This document shows, piece after piece, positions 1-8,413 of a stretch of 64,000 nucleotides of DNA (position 1 is its first letter; the number at the start of each line of letters is the position of its first letter). The notes under the pieces are model-generated. The model was not told where the DNA came from, did no database searches, and saw only the letters and a list, made by a program, of their open reading frames with translations. A program made the translations under genes and the position numbers. This DNA is from an uncultured Sphingomonadaceae bacterium (GTDB taxonomy: Bacteria > Pseudomonadota > Alphaproteobacteria > Sphingomonadales > Sphingomonadaceae). The DNA is taken from the NCBI GenBank assembly GCA_937995515.1, contig CALKJZ010000005.1:1-64000 (forward strand), in the 5' to 3' direction.

Positions 1-1
1 A

Positions 2-133
2 GGTCTCGAACCGCTTGGCACGCTTACCATCTCGGTTGTCCCCGAAGCCGCCACCTGGGCGATGATGATCGCAGGCTTTGGCCTCGTCGGCGCCGGCCTT
101 CGCCGCCGCCGCCGGGCGCTTGCGACCGCCTGA
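2..133 (+). CDS. C-terminal end of a PEP-CTERM-like exported protein (partial)
   Basis: Only the last 43 residues lie in the window, so the catalytic or structural part is unknown. The tail has the three-part layout of exosortase substrates: a VPEAATWAMM motif, a hydrophobic stretch (IAGFGLVGAG) and a run of five arginines, ending in ALATA. This matches the PEPxxWA variant common in sphingomonads, except that the second proline of PEP is alanine here. Known family members are exported and then processed at the membrane by an exosortase. The stop is followed by a strong hairpin, so this is the end of its transcript. The call rests on the tail alone. Confidence 0.75.
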   Translation, partial: GLEPLGTLTISVVPEAATWAMMIAGFGLVGAGLRRRRRALATA

Positions 134-148
134 CACCTGCCGCACCGG

Positions 149-171
149 AGGGGGCCCGGCCAGGGCCCCCT
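149..171 (+). terminator. Hairpin terminator after the PEP-CTERM-like gene
   Basis: A perfect 9-bp stem (AGGGGGCCC / GGGCCCCCT) with a five-base loop starts 16 bases after the stop codon. It is followed by a short pyrimidine stretch (TCCTTC) rather than a clean T-run, so it is a plausible but not textbook intrinsic terminator. Confidence 0.5.
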
Positions 172-417
172 TCCTTCGCCGGGGCTCCGCGCCGCGCATC
201 CCCCCCCGGTTCGGGCCGCGCGAAGCCGGGCCATCGGGCGGCAAGCGGGCCGTTCATGTGCCTTTTCGCGGCAAACGGGCCCCCGGGTCTCCAACCCCTC
301 CCTGCTTGACAGTGCTGTAAAGAAACCGCCACCGAGCGGTCATCCGCGCGTCAGCAAAGTGACACCGGCTGCCCGTATTTCCCCGCCGCGTCCCGAACGC
401 GCATCAAGGGGGTCGCC

Positions 418-2949
418 ATGCCGTCACGGTTGCTGCTTGCGGGTGCAGCCGCTGCCGCCTTCGCGAATCCGGTTTCCGCCCAGCCCGCTGCTGCCGATCT
501 TGTGGCAGACGACATTGTCGTCACCGGCTTCCGGGCCCAGAACCGGCTGGCCGTCGATGCCAAGCGCGGCAGCGAGATCGTGGCCGAGTTCCTGAAATCC
601 GACGACATCGGCCAGCAGCCCGACTACAACATCGCCGACAGCTTCCGTCGCCTGCCTGGCGTGCAGACCGTCTTCGACGAGGACGAGGGCCGCTATGTTT
701 CCATCCGCGGCCTCAATCCCGGTTTCACGCTCGGCAGCTTCAACGGCGCGACCATGGCGACAGCCGAGCGCGGCAACCGGCAGCTCAACATGGAGGCCAT
801 CCCCTCCACGGCGGTCGGCGCGCTCGAGGTGCTGAAATCCCGCACGCCCGACATGGACGGGAATGCGATCGGCGGCACCGTCAACCTCGTCACGCGGTCG
901 GCGTTCGACCGCCCGGGGCTCTTCCTCATCGGCAATGCATTCCTTGGCGCATCGGACAGCCAGGCCGTGCCGGGCAAGGGGTTCGGCCGCGACAGCGACG
1001 ACGGCATCAACTTTCGCCTCGATGGCACGCTGACCACCCGCTTCGGCCGCGACGACATGTTCGGTCTCGTGCTCTCGGCAAGCTTCAGCCGCAAGCGCCG
1101 CGACCAGGAACGGCTGCTGCCGCAGGCTGTGCCGCCCGCAACCGGGCCGAACCCGGCGCCTCCTGCGGGCACCACCAACCTGCTGTGGTCCACCTATCCG
1201 AACTCTGTCGACCGCTATGGCGGCACGGCAGTCCTCGAGGTGCGGCCGGCCCCAGGGCTCGATGTCGCCTTCTCCTACAGCTATTTCTCGCAGGACGACA
1301 ATGAACTGCGCCATTCCCAGCAGCTGCTGAACACGTCTGGCGGAAGTTTCGTGCGCTTCAACGACTTCCCGATCCGCAAGCCGCTGCACGTGGCCCAGGC
1401 CCGCTTCGCCTTTGAAGGCGACAGTCGGCACCGCATCGCCGGGCGGCTTTCCTATTCCGAGGCCACGTTCCTCGAACCGTCGAACGAGGTGCGGTTCAAC
1501 CTCGTGCCGCCGGCCCCGACCTTCGACCTTGCGCTCGACGGCCCCTATCCGGTTGCGAGCAACATCACTGCGCGCTTCAGCAACCCGGCAGACTATCGGC
1601 TGGCACAATATGCGCCCTATGAGGATGATTCAAACGACCAGGTTCGCGAGGCGCAGCTGGACTGGAGCTGGAACACCGGGTCGCGCGACGAGGGGTTCGG
1701 CTTCGGTGCGGGCGCCAAATACCGCGATACGCGCCGCAGAAACGAGCGAACACAGAATTTCTTCGTCCCGGCATCGGGTGTGGATCTCAGGCTGTCGCAA
1801 TTCCTGCTGACCGACAGCTACCGGCCCATCTTTGGGAACTTCAACCAGCTCTTTGTGGATTTCGAAAGGTTTCTCGATTTTTTCCAGGCCAACCCGGCGC
1901 TGTTCCAGTTCCAGCCGGTGCCGAGCGCCCGGCAGAACATCGGCGGTGACTGGTTCTTCCAGGAGGAGGTGAGCGCCGCCTATGTGCTCGCCAGGCACCG
2001 CGGCCTGCGCCACACGATCATCTTCGGCGTGCGCTACGAGGATACGGCCACGCTGTCCTCGGGCTTCAGCCGCAAGACGGTTGCCGGGCAGGACCAGTTC
2101 ACCCGCTATTTCCGGCGCTCCGGCTACCATGACTGGCTGCCCTCGGTGACCGGCTTTTTCGACCTGACCGACGATCTGAGGCTTCGCGCCGCCTTTTTCC
2201 AGGCGGTGGGCCGCCCAAACCCGAACCAGATCGCCGGCGCCGAGGTGATCAACCCGGATGGCACCATCAGCCGCCCCAACGCCGACCTCAGGCGCCGGCG
2301 CGGCGACAGTTACGAGGCAAGCCTCGAATATTATCTGAGGGACGGGCGTGGCATCCTGTCGGCCGCCGCCTTCCACAAGCGGATCAGGGACGAGATCTTC
2401 ACCCTCACCCAGCCGGAGGTGGTCGACGGGGTGACCGTCGACGTCTCCTCGCCCCGCAATGCCGAGAGCGGCCGGATCACCGGCTTCGAGGTCAATCTGA
2501 TTGTGAACCGCCTGTGGTTTCTGCCCGGATTCCTCCAGGATTTCGGGGTGCAGGGCAACATGACCTTCCTCGACGGCAGCATCACGGTGCGCAACAATCA
2601 GGCCGCACGCAGGCTCGACCAGCTGCCCGGCCAGGCCGATTTCCTCGCCAATGCCGCCGTCTTCTTCGAATCCGGTCCGGTCCGTGCCCGCCTCTCCTAC
2701 GCCCATGTCGGCCGCCACCTGACCGCGGTCAATCCGTCCAACCCGGCAGCAGACCGGACGGAGGCGCCCTTCGACCAGTTCGACGCGCAGCTGCGCTGGC
2801 GCGCCACACCGCGGCTGGAGGTGATCGGGGAGATCCGCAACCTCACCAGTCAGGAGCGGCTGAACCTCACCGGGCCCAACCAGGATATCGCGCGCGACAT
2901 CAACCGCTTCGGTCGCCAGTTCTGGATCGGGGCGGCCTTCGCGCTGTGA
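418..2949 (+). CDS. TonB-dependent outer-membrane receptor
   Basis: An 843-residue outer-membrane receptor that would import a ligand with energy from TonB-ExbBD. It starts with a signal peptide (alanine-rich core, cut near VSAQP) and a TonB-box-like segment (DDIVVTGFR). The plug domain follows (IADSFRRLPGVQTV, SIRGLNPGF, GNAIGGTVNLVTRSAF), then a long beta-barrel ending in aromatic FGRQFWIGAAFAL. The plug resembles the large Caulobacter/Xanthomonas receptor group often linked to carbohydrate or complex organic ligands; the ligand cannot be read from sequence. The ATG has AAGGGGG seven bases upstream. No FecR or sigma factor lies beside it. The next gene on the same strand, 104 bases on, is a secreted glycosidase-like enzyme, so the pair may handle one substrate (inference). 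Confidence 0.92.
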   Translation: MPSRLLLAGAAAAAFANPVSAQPAAADLVADDIVVTGFRAQNRLAVDAKRGSEIVAEFLKSDDIGQQPDYNIADSFRRLPGVQTVFDEDEGRYVSIRGLNPGFTLGSFNGATMATAERGNRQLNMEAIPSTAVGALEVLKSRTPDMDGNAIGGTVNLVTRSAFDRPGLFLIGNAFLGASDSQAVPGKGFGRDSDDGINFRLDGTLTTRFGRDDMFGLVLSASFSRKRRDQERLLPQAVPPATGPNPAPPAGTTNLLWSTYPNSVDRYGGTAVLEVRPAPGLDVAFSYSYFSQDDNELRHSQQLLNTSGGSFVRFNDFPIRKPLHVAQARFAFEGDSRHRIAGRLSYSEATFLEPSNEVRFNLVPPAPTFDLALDGPYPVASNITARFSNPADYRLAQYAPYEDDSNDQVREAQLDWSWNTGSRDEGFGFGAGAKYRDTRRRNERTQNFFVPASGVDLRLSQFLLTDSYRPIFGNFNQLFVDFERFLDFFQANPALFQFQPVPSARQNIGGDWFFQEEVSAAYVLARHRGLRHTIIFGVRYEDTATLSSGFSRKTVAGQDQFTRYFRRSGYHDWLPSVTGFFDLTDDLRLRAAFFQAVGRPNPNQIAGAEVINPDGTISRPNADLRRRRGDSYEASLEYYLRDGRGILSAAAFHKRIRDEIFTLTQPEVVDGVTVDVSSPRNAESGRITGFEVNLIVNRLWFLPGFLQDFGVQGNMTFLDGSITVRNNQAARRLDQLPGQADFLANAAVFFESGPVRARLSYAHVGRHLTAVNPSNPAADRTEAPFDQFDAQLRWRATPRLEVIGEIRNLTSQERLNLTGPNQDIARDINRFGRQFWIGAAFAL

Positions 2950-3053
2950 CGACGCGCGGCCGGCACCGGTGCGCGGCGGGCCCCGGCGCGGGGGGGGCGG
3001 CCCGGGGGGCTGGCGGGCGGCGGGCACGGGTGCGCGGCGGGCCTGGGCGCATC

Positions 3054-4853
3054 GTGAGGCACGGGCCTCCTTGCGCGCTGTCCGCAGCCGCCATCCTGGC
3101 GCTTGCCGCGCCGGCCGCCGCAGGCGGCGGCACGCTCTCGGGCCCCGTCGGTGCGGAAGCCTGTGTCGGCGCCGCCGGGCCATGCACGATCGCCCCTGGG
3201 GTGACCTACCGGCTGCTCCGCCGCACCGCGCCACGGCTGATGCATGTCCACATCGCCGAAATCGACATGGCCGAGCCGGGTCTCGAAGTCCGCGTGACAC
3301 CTGCCGACCGGACGGCGGGCATGGAATATCGCGCCAAGACAACCAGCCGCTACCTCGCCGACGAGGGCGCAGCCCTTGCCGTCAACGCCAGCTACTTCCT
3401 GCCCTTCGTTGGCGGCTCGCCGGGCGGGCAGGATTTCGTGCCCCAGGCCGGAGCGGCGGCCAACGCGTCTGGCGCCGTCGTGGCAGGGGGCGAACAGGTC
3501 TCGCCGCCGGATGCGGTCGACGCGCGCGTCGACAGCATTGCCTGCTTTGCGCGCGGGCGCGCCCTCGTGCGCGCGGGCCAGGCGTGCCCCGAAGGATTTC
3601 CGGAAGGGGTCTCCGCAGGCCCGCGCCTCCTGCGCGAGGGGGTTGGCGTGCCGCGCCCGGCCTTCGGCCCCGATGGCATGTTCCACGGCGCGGTGCGGCT
3701 TGCCGAACCGCCGCGGGAGACGCCTCCGGCCGGCGGTGGCCCGCGCACGGCGCTCGGCGTATCGGCCGATGGCCGCCGGCTGTGGCTGGTGGTTGTCGAC
3801 GGCCGCCAGCCGGGGCACAGCGAGGGGGCCTCGCACGACGATCTTGTTGCCCTGTTCCAGGAGCTTGGCGCCCGGGACGCCATGAGCCTCGATGGCGGCG
3901 GCTCGGCAACCATGGTCGCGCGCGGGCCCGGCGGGCCGCTGGTGCTCAACCGGCCGATCCACACCCGCGTGCCCGGGCGCGAGCGGCCGGTTGCCAACCA
4001 TATCGGCATCTTTTCCGGGCAGCCGCCCGCAGGCGGGCCGGTCGCGCTCCTGCCGCCGCCGGAGGAGCGGGCGGTGCCCCGCCTGCGCGCCACCCTCGAG
4101 CGCATCTATGGGGCGCCCGAGGCCCGGCAGGGCGTGGCCGCCGACCGCGACCATTTCTACGCCATCGTCAATACCGCCATCGGCAAGTATCGGCGCAGCG
4201 ATGGAGCTCTTGTCCGCCGCTGGGCAGCCCCGCGTGCCGGCCTCATCCGGCACCTGAACAGCTGCACGATCGTGGCCGACGAGCTCCTGTGCGCGAACTC
4301 GAACCATCCCGACGTGCCGATGGGCAACTCGGTCGAATGGTTTTCCACGCGCAGCCTCGAACATCTGCGCAGCCACAGCCTCGGCATGATGGACGAGGGT
4401 TCGCTCACCTTCGTCGAGCCGCTGGGCGATGGCTGGCTTCTGGGCATGGCGCACTATTCGGACGCAACGGGCGTTCCGTTCAAGCCGTCGGACTACAGCT
4501 CCGTCATCAGCATGGACCGGGCGTGGCGGCGCACCGGCGGCTGGCTCATCCCCCGCGCCATCCGGGCGCGCATGGCGCCGCAGGCGGCCTCGGGCGGGGC
4601 CATCGGGCCCGACGGGCTCCTCTACCTCTTCGGCCACACGCGGCCTGAACTCTATGTCCTCGCCCGCCCGGTGGCCGGGCCGGAGCTGGTCCATGTGGCG
4701 ACCATCGATCTCGACGCGGCCGGGCAGGCCTTCATGTTCGCCCCCGGCGAGGGCCGGCGCATCTTCGCGATCGACCGGCCGACGGCGACCGTCCGGGTTT
4801 TCGCCCTGCCCGAGATCGGCCGCCTGCCGCCACACGCCGCCCCCTGGCCATGA
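3054..4853 (+). CDS. Secreted phosphodiester glycosidase (NAGPA-type) fused to a propeller-like C-terminal domain
   Basis: A 599-residue exported protein. The GTG at 3054 places a signal peptide (ALSAAAILALAAPAAA) at the start. Residues ~45-340 form a NAGPA/phosphodiester glycosidase domain with the family hallmarks LAVNASYF, RTALGVSADGRRLWLVVVDG and AMSLDGGGSATMV. Known members remove N-acetylglucosamine from phosphodiesters or act on related glycosidic bonds. The last ~250 residues are unlike that domain: repeated short strand motifs (DHFYAIVNTAIGKYRR, LIRHLNSCTIV, LLYLFGHTRPELYVL) suggest a beta-propeller-like fold otherwise seen as a separate secreted protein. The 104-base gap from the receptor is G-rich and carries a 15-base direct repeat (GGTGCGCGGCGGGCC at 2968 and 3029). 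The actual substrate is unknown. Confidence 0.8.
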   Translation: MRHGPPCALSAAAILALAAPAAAGGGTLSGPVGAEACVGAAGPCTIAPGVTYRLLRRTAPRLMHVHIAEIDMAEPGLEVRVTPADRTAGMEYRAKTTSRYLADEGAALAVNASYFLPFVGGSPGGQDFVPQAGAAANASGAVVAGGEQVSPPDAVDARVDSIACFARGRALVRAGQACPEGFPEGVSAGPRLLREGVGVPRPAFGPDGMFHGAVRLAEPPRETPPAGGGPRTALGVSADGRRLWLVVVDGRQPGHSEGASHDDLVALFQELGARDAMSLDGGGSATMVARGPGGPLVLNRPIHTRVPGRERPVANHIGIFSGQPPAGGPVALLPPPEERAVPRLRATLERIYGAPEARQGVAADRDHFYAIVNTAIGKYRRSDGALVRRWAAPRAGLIRHLNSCTIVADELLCANSNHPDVPMGNSVEWFSTRSLEHLRSHSLGMMDEGSLTFVEPLGDGWLLGMAHYSDATGVPFKPSDYSSVISMDRAWRRTGGWLIPRAIRARMAPQAASGGAIGPDGLLYLFGHTRPELYVLARPVAGPELVHVATIDLDAAGQAFMFAPGEGRRIFAIDRPTATVRVFALPEIGRLPPHAAPWP

Positions 4854-4874
4854 GCCCCGGGCCATGAACCCCGG

Positions 4875-4893
4875 GCCCGGCACTGCGCCGGGC
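4875..4893. terminator. Hairpin between convergent genes
   Basis: A 7-bp stem (GCCCGGC / GCCGGGC) around loop ACTGC sits in the 107-base gap between the glycosidase stop and the nadA stop. Its symmetry would let it act on both strands, but neither side has a T-run. Just before it, a 14-base unit (CCATGAGCCCCGGG) is repeated in tandem with one change. Confidence 0.35.
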
Positions 4894-4960
4894 ATGGCGC
4901 CGCGCAGCCGGGGTGTTTCATCCGGCCCCGCCGTCACGAGCTCGGCCGCCGGCTGGTGTG

Positions 4961-5959
4961 CTAGTGCTCCCGTGCGGGCGTCAGGTCGGTTGCGGCACCG
5001 CTGGCGATGGCCAGCATGCGGTTGAGCGGAAGCAGCGCACGCTGCCGCAGCTCCTCGTCGAGCTCGACGCGGGGCTCGAGGTCGCGAAGCGCAAGGCAGA
5101 GCTTCTCCAGCGTGTTGAGCGCCATGTAGGGGCACATGTTGCACGAGCAACGGCCATCGGCGCCCGGCGCGCCGATGAAACGCTTGGCCGGTGCCGCCTT
5201 TTCCATCTGGTGGATGATGTGCGGCTCGGTGGCCACGATGATCGTCTCCGATGGCGAGCCAAGCGCAAACCTGAGGATCGCCGAGGTGGAGCCAACGAAA
5301 TCGGCATGTTCGAGGATGTGTGCCGGGCATTCCGGATGCGCGGCAACAGGGGCCTCGGGGTTCAGGGCCTTGAGCTTCAGGAGCTCGGTTTCGGAAAAGG
5401 CCTCGTGCACGATGCAGGTGCCGTCCCACAGCAGCATCTCCCGGCCCGTGCGGCGGGCGAGCCAGGCGCCGAGGTGCTTGTCGGGCGCAAACAGGATCTT
5501 CTGCGTGGGCGCAAGCGCGTTGATGATCGTCTCGGCGCTGCTCGAGGTGACGATGACGTCGGACAGGGCTTTCACCGCAGCCGAGCAGTTGATGTAGGTG
5601 AGGCTCAGATGGTCCGGGTGGGCGCGGCGGAAGTCGGCGAACGCATCCGGCGGGCAGCTGTCCTCCAGCGAGCAGCCGGCGTCCATGTCGGGCAGCACCA
5701 CGGTCTTGTCCGGCGCGAGGATCTTGGCGGTCTCGGCCATGAAGCGCACGCCGCAGAAGGCAATCACCTCGGCGTCGGTCTCGGCCGCCTTGCGCGACAG
5801 CTCGAGCGAATCGCCAACGAAGTCCGCCAGGTCCTGGATATCGGGCGCCTGATAGTAATGGGCGAGGATGATGGCGCGGCGGTCCCGGCGCAGCCGGTCG
5901 ATCTCCGCCTTCAGGTCGAGACCGCGCAGCACCTCGCGATCGGCCACTCTTGCGTCCAT
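4961..5959 (-). CDS. nadA: Quinolinate synthase A
   Basis: 332 residues. NadA condenses iminoaspartate with dihydroxyacetone phosphate to quinolinate, the first committed precursor of NAD, using a [4Fe-4S] cluster in the cytoplasm. Hallmarks visible: AIILAHYYQAPDIQDLADFVGDS near the start, VIAFCGVRFMAETAKIL, LPDMDAGCSLEDSCP, SLTYINCSAAVKALSD, VTSSSAETII and the cysteine cluster CSCNMCPYM near residues 271-279. The ATG at 5959 follows GGAGGAGCAGAG. The usual partners nadB and nadC are not next to it. It is divergent from the hydroxyacyl-CoA dehydrogenase with only 49 bases between the two starts. Confidence 0.96.
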   Translation of the reverse strand: MDARVADREVLRGLDLKAEIDRLRRDRRAIILAHYYQAPDIQDLADFVGDSLELSRKAAETDAEVIAFCGVRFMAETAKILAPDKTVVLPDMDAGCSLEDSCPPDAFADFRRAHPDHLSLTYINCSAAVKALSDVIVTSSSAETIINALAPTQKILFAPDKHLGAWLARRTGREMLLWDGTCIVHEAFSETELLKLKALNPEAPVAAHPECPAHILEHADFVGSTSAILRFALGSPSETIIVATEPHIIHQMEKAAPAKRFIGAPGADGRCSCNMCPYMALNTLEKLCLALRDLEPRVELDEELRQRALLPLNRMLAIASGAATDLTPAREH

Positions 5960-6008
5960 CTCTGCTCCTCCTATGCAACAGATAGGAACGGGAGGAGGCA
6001 AGCGAAAG

Positions 6009-7220
6009 ATGGGCATGCCGGATGCAGCAGGCGCCGCGGGCAGCGTGGAAGAGGCGCTCGCGCACATCGCCGAGGCCGAGCGGCGCGCCGCCGAGGTGGA
6101 GGGGCTCGGCCCCGAGGTCGCGGTGCGGCCGATCCGCCGAGTGGGCGTGATCGGCGCGGGCACCATGGGCGGCGGGATTGCGATGACGTTCCTCAATGTC
6201 GGCATCCCGGTTGCGGTCGTGGAGCGGGAACAGGCCGCGCTCGACCGCGGGCTTGACATCATCCGTGCCAATTACCAGCGCTCGGCCAGCCGGGGGAAGA
6301 TCAGCCCGGCGGAGGTCGAGGCGCGCATGGCGCTCGTTTCGCCGAGCCTTGCGATCGAGGCCGTGGCGGAGGCCGATCTCGTGATCGAGGCGGTCTTCGA
6401 GAACATGGAGCTGAAGAAGGCCGTCTTCCGGCAGCTGGATTCGATTGCAAGGCCCGGTGCAATCCTTGCGACCAACACGAGCTATCTCGATGTGAACGCG
6501 CTTGCCGCCGAAACGGGGCGCCCGGGCGATGTGCTGGGCATGCACTATTTCTCGCCGGCCAATGTGATGCGGCTTCTCGAGGTGGTGCGCGGGGCACGGA
6601 CAGCGCCCGACGTCCTGAAGACCGCAATCGACGTCGGCTGCAAGACCGGCAAGGTGCCCGTGGTCTCGGGCGTGTGCCATGGCTTCATCGGCAACCGGAT
6701 GCTGGCAAGGCGCCAGGAAGCAGCCCATGTGCTGCTTCTCGAGGGCGCAATGCCATGGGAGGTTGACCGGGCGCTTACCGATTTCGGCTTTCCCATGGGA
6801 CCGTTCCAGATGGCGGATCTGGCCGGGCTCGACATCGGCTGGAGCCGCGAGACATCGCGGGGCGAGACGCTGCGCGACCGGCTGTGCGAGATGGACCGGC
6901 GCGGCCAGAAAACGGGCGCCGGCTTCTACGACTATGGGCCTGACCGCAGCCGGACCCCTTCGCCCGTCGTCGAGCAGCTGGTGCGCGCCTATGTGGCCGA
7001 AAAGGGCGGCACGGTGCGCGCGCACAGCCAGGACGAGATCCGCGACCGGCTGCTCGCGCCCATGGTGGAGGAGGGACGGAAGATCCTTGCCGAGGGAATC
7101 GCGCAGCGGCCCGGCGACATCGACGTGGTCTGGGTGAACGGCTATGGCTGGCCGCGCGCAACCGGCGGCATCATGTGGTGGGCGGGCGTGCGCGAGGGGC
7201 CAGACGCGGGCCATTCCTGA
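6009..7220 (+). CDS. 3-hydroxyacyl-CoA dehydrogenase, stand-alone (FadB C-terminal type)
   Basis: 403 residues predicted to oxidise L-3-hydroxyacyl-CoA with NAD in fatty-acid oxidation. It has the Rossmann motif [13 protein letters not shown], the acceptor segment [11 protein letters not shown], the active-site region [22 protein letters not shown] and two C-terminal HCDH helices ([18 protein letters not shown]). The first ~40 residues ([20 protein letters not shown]) match the linker that joins hydratase and dehydrogenase halves in full FadB/FadJ proteins, but no enoyl-CoA hydratase domain precedes it. It therefore looks like the C-terminal half of a multifunctional enzyme kept as its own gene. 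AGGAGG lies ten bases before ATG 6009; an ATG at 6015 is possible. A thiolase or hydratase partner is not nearby. Confidence 0.88.
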   Translation: MGMPDAAGAAGSVEEALAHIAEAERRAAEVEGLGPEVAVRPIRRVGVIGAGTMGGGIAMTFLNVGIPVAVVEREQAALDRGLDIIRANYQRSASRGKISPAEVEARMALVSPSLAIEAVAEADLVIEAVFENMELKKAVFRQLDSIARPGAILATNTSYLDVNALAAETGRPGDVLGMHYFSPANVMRLLEVVRGARTAPDVLKTAIDVGCKTGKVPVVSGVCHGFIGNRMLARRQEAAHVLLLEGAMPWEVDRALTDFGFPMGPFQMADLAGLDIGWSRETSRGETLRDRLCEMDRRGQKTGAGFYDYGPDRSRTPSPVVEQLVRAYVAEKGGTVRAHSQDEIRDRLLAPMVEEGRKILAEGIAQRPGDIDVVWVNGYGWPRATGGIMWWAGVREGPDAGHS

Positions 7221-7228
7221 TTCCTTGC

Positions 7229-7257
7229 TTGATGCGCGGCCGGCGCATGCGTTATTT
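7229..7257 (+). promoter_or_regulatory. Candidate promoter for the class I methyltransferase at 7384
   Basis: TTGATG and TTATTT are separated by exactly 17 bases, just after the dehydrogenase stop. The region is locally AT-richer than its surroundings. The start codon lies ~127 bases downstream, so a leader would be transcribed. This is pattern-based only. Confidence 0.35.
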
Positions 7258-7383
7258 TGCCGGAAGGGTCCGCCGGGCGGAGCCTTGGACCCCGGCCCCG
7301 GACGCTCGCGAGAGGGACACGGCACGTGCTGGCCACGCCTCAAGCATCATTTCCGCCAACTGGAGCGATCGCAGTCGGCTCCG

Positions 7384-8115
7384 ATGGTCAGTTCCGGCGC
7401 CCGCTTCCTCTGGTACCAGAGCAAGAATGCGCGCGACCTCCTGAACATGGGCGCGGTCAAGCGCGCGCTGGAGGCGCGGGCGTTCCCCGAAGATGTGGAA
7501 GGCCAGGTCGCCTTCGTGATGGACCGGTTCAACGGGACGATCACCCCCTACCAGAACCGGTCGGAGATCACCCGGCTTGCCGAGCGGGTGCGGGCGCTCG
7601 CCCCGCGCACCCTGCTCGAGGTGGGCACGGCACGCGGCGGCACGCTGTTCCTGCTCTGCCAGGCCGCAGCCGGCGATGCCACCATTGTCAGCCTTGACCT
7701 TCCGGAAGGGCGCAACGGCGGAGGCTTTCCGAAATGGAAGATGCCCACCTATGCGGCCTTCGCAAAGCCGGGCCAGCGGCTGCTGTTCGTGCGCGGCAAC
7801 TCGCACGACCCTGCCTCGCGCGACAAGGTGCACGCGCTGATGGACGGACGTCCCAGCGATTTCATCATGATCGATGGCGATCACAGCTATGAGGGCGTGA
7901 AAACCGATTTCGAGCTCTACTATCCGCTGCTTGCCCCTGGCGGGCTGCTCGCCCTGCACGATATCCGCCCCACGCCCTACGATCCCTCGATCGACGTTCA
8001 CCGCTTCTGGATCGAGATCAGGGACCGGTTCCGGACCGAGGAAATCGTGGAGACGCCCGACCAGCCCAACTTCGGGATCGGGCTGGTGCATGGCCCAAAC
8101 GCGGCCGCCCGCTGA
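7384..8115 (+). CDS. Class I SAM-dependent methyltransferase (CmcI / Methyltransf_24-like)
   Basis: 243 residues. The Rossmann core is visible as LLEVGTARGGTLFLLCQ (SAM-binding glycine loop), VSLDLPEG, and DFIMIDGDHSYEGVKTDFELY followed by LLAPGGLLALHDI. That layout, with an acidic IDGDHSYE motif that binds a metal in relatives, is typical of the cephalosporin-hydroxylase/rhamnosyl O-methyltransferase-like group, which often works on sugars or secondary metabolites. The substrate is unknown. Start ATG 7384 lacks a strong ribosome site; the stretch upstream has no better in-frame start. It converges on the small gene ending at 8126. Confidence 0.8.
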   Translation: MVSSGARFLWYQSKNARDLLNMGAVKRALEARAFPEDVEGQVAFVMDRFNGTITPYQNRSEITRLAERVRALAPRTLLEVGTARGGTLFLLCQAAAGDATIVSLDLPEGRNGGGFPKWKMPTYAAFAKPGQRLLFVRGNSHDPASRDKVHALMDGRPSDFIMIDGDHSYEGVKTDFELYYPLLAPGGLLALHDIRPTPYDPSIDVHRFWIEIRDRFRTEEIVETPDQPNFGIGLVHGPNAAAR

Positions 8116-8125
8116 GCCGCGGGCC

Positions 8126-8413
8126 CTAGACCTGCTCGATCGGGGCCATCAGCCGGCGGACGAAGGCCGCGCGCATGTCGGCAAGCCGCGCCTCCTCCTC
8201 TGGCGGAAGGCGATAGGCTTCCGAATAGGGCAGCCGCGCGCCGGTCACCTCGTGCGCGGCCCAGTGCTCCAGCGCGGCAAGGCGGGCGCGGGCGACATAG
8301 TGCTCTTGCGCCAGTTCGAGCAGCATTGCCACCAGCGTGTCGATGGCCGGGTCGTCGAAGAAGGTCGGGCGGGCGCCGCGCGCCCGCTCGGGCAACGGCG
8401 GCAGCCTGCTCAT
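8126..8413 (-). CDS. Small conserved-looking protein coupled to a methyltransferase
   Basis: A 95-residue soluble protein with no recognised domain. Its ATG overlaps the stop of the methyltransferase (ATGA, 8410-8413), so the two are translationally coupled. The sequence is predicted to be nearly all helical, with PTFFDDPAIDTLVAMLLELAQEHYVARARLAALE as the core and a charged C-terminal half rich in E, A and R. I believe similar small proteins occur beside methyltransferases in sphingomonads, but no function is known to me. It could be an accessory subunit or substrate-binding partner of the coupled enzyme (inference). Confidence 0.75.
   Translation of the reverse strand: MSRLPPLPERARGARPTFFDDPAIDTLVAMLLELAQEHYVARARLAALEHWAAHEVTGARLPYSEAYRLPPEEEARLADMRAAFVRRLMAPIEQV

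Noticed and set aside
2850-7343. A 1,497-codon open frame on the minus strand
   Set aside because: It runs antisense to the glycosidase and across nadA in another frame, with arginine/proline/alanine-rich low-complexity translation. Very high GC makes such stop-free shadows common.
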